DNA of 12,824 bases from an uncultured Prevotella sp. (GTDB taxonomy: Bacteria > Bacteroidota > Bacteroidia > Bacteroidales > Bacteroidaceae): positions 1 to 12,824 of the forward strand of contig UQCW01000062.1 in NCBI GenBank assembly GCA_900539625.1, in the 5' to 3' direction. Position numbers and translations under genes: made by a program. The notes under the pieces are model-generated. The model saw nothing but the letters and a program-made list of their open reading frames with translations, was not told the origin of the DNA and searched no databases. Every line of letters starts with the position of its first letter. Position 1 is the first letter of the stretch. Positions 12,383 to 12,824 of the stretch are shown one piece after another.

Positions 12383-12824
12383 AAATCCCCCCTAAAAATC
12401 ATGCTACGAAAACTTTCCGCGCCCAATATACAACGTATCAAAGGTATCTGTGCCATCACTGCGACGCTCCAGCAAGTTCTCCTCAGACTCGGGATTTTTC
12501 TCGGTGGACTTGTTCTTTCAGAAGCCGTTGCCTGCTACTAAGCTGCAAGGATTAGGTCATCGTTGTTTTTCATCTGCATTATTCGCGCCGTTGCCATTCC
12601 CTGAATTTCCAATCGGCAACCCAAAACCTCCTTTGCCCAACCGCCGACGCGAAAACACAGGCTAAGAAGAAGTCTGCTACTCGCGGCCGCGATTCGTGCT
12701 ACTCGCGGCCGCAGGTAACGCTACTTGCGGCCGCCGTTCGTGCTACGCGCGGCCGCGAGTAGATGACATTGTAAAGGATTTTTGGAATCCCCAATGCTGT
12801 TTTCCTATCATTAAAGTTCTCTTT
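12383..12824. other. Gene-free right end
   Basis: About 440 bases with no convincing gene. A minus-strand stop-bounded stretch at 12404-12517 reads like a protein tail (ERRSDGTDTFDTLYIGRGKF), but it has an in-frame stop just upstream and no start, so it may be a gene remnant. A plus-strand frame of 71 codons (12450-12665) looks like a chance frame. The end holds a tandem GCGGCCGC array. After it (12764-12824) I see nothing. Confidence 0.5.
12676..12763. repeat. Tandem array, 22-bp period, each unit with GCGGCCGC
   Basis: Units start at 12676, 12698, 12720 and 12742, exactly 22 bases apart. Each begins GCTAC, then three or four variable bases, then GCGGCCGC (12683, 12705, 12727 and 12749). 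The last seven bases of the unit vary. The core CTCGCGGCCGCGAG of the first unit is palindromic, and the last unit ends GCGAGTAG, mirroring CTAC at its start. The period equals that of the array at 109-204, although the sequences differ. Confidence 0.85.

Noticed and set aside
12439..12446. Second TACCTTTG element on the minus strand upstream of higBA
   Set aside because: It has no -33 box and lies within a possible gene remnant. The element at 12321-12328 is better placed. It is kept only as a distant alternative.
12450..12665. 71-codon plus-strand frame
   Set aside because: Rich in Pro, Phe and Arg with no recognisable domain or promoter; it may be part of a dispersed intergenic repeat.
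12676..12763. CRISPR array
   Set aside because: The 22-bp period leaves only about seven variable bases between cores, far too short for spacers, and no cas gene is present.

Overview
The window looks like chromosomal DNA of a Bacteroidota species, most likely in or near the Prevotella group. This is inferred from TAnnTTTG-type -7 promoter elements (TAATTTTG before asd; TACCTTTG before fur, cysD and higB), A-rich leaders without Shine-Dalgarno motifs, a type IX secretion (T9SS) sorting-domain-like C-terminus, and DUF4956, DUF2490 and GYF_2/CD225 families common in that phylum. No rRNA, tRNA, CRISPR array, transposase or phage gene is visible.

Layout. Positions 1-960 hold no convincing gene. 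They contain a 22-bp-period tandem array, a 98-bp inverted pair of multi-hairpin elements, related hairpin elements with other stem sequences, and the terminator of the minus-strand genes that follow. From about 5705 down to 974 lie six minus-strand genes: a Fur-family regulator, a VTC-type polyphosphate polymerase domain protein, a DUF4956 inner-membrane protein, a DUF2490 outer-membrane barrel, a small secreted protein with a T9SS-like sorting tail, and a secreted Cthe_2159-like beta-helix carbohydrate-binding protein. The last two overlap by ATGA. The set spans cytoplasm, inner membrane, outer membrane and cell surface, and is the best candidate here for an undescribed envelope system.

From 6001 to 7011 is asd (aspartate-semialdehyde dehydrogenase), with its own promoter and a very strong downstream hairpin. 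It is followed by an unrecognised four-helix membrane protein (+) converging on an unrecognised Pro-rich single-span protein (-). The 538 bases from 8166 to 8703 have no supported gene but carry direct repeats, nested inverted repeats and a predicted cysD leader with two stem-loops.

From 8704 to 11335 lies a three-gene unit: cysD (ATP sulfurylase small subunit), a GYF_2/CD225-like membrane protein and a PAPS-type sulfotransferase, closed by a strong terminator. cysN and cysC are absent from the window. The unit suggests sulfate activation serving sulfonation of a small molecule or surface glycan.

From 11612 to 12301 is an AT-rich HigBA-type toxin-antitoxin pair with a clear promoter and a 26-bp inverted-repeat operator. 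The final 440 bases are non-coding and end in another tandem array of 22-bp period, each unit carrying GCGGCCGC.
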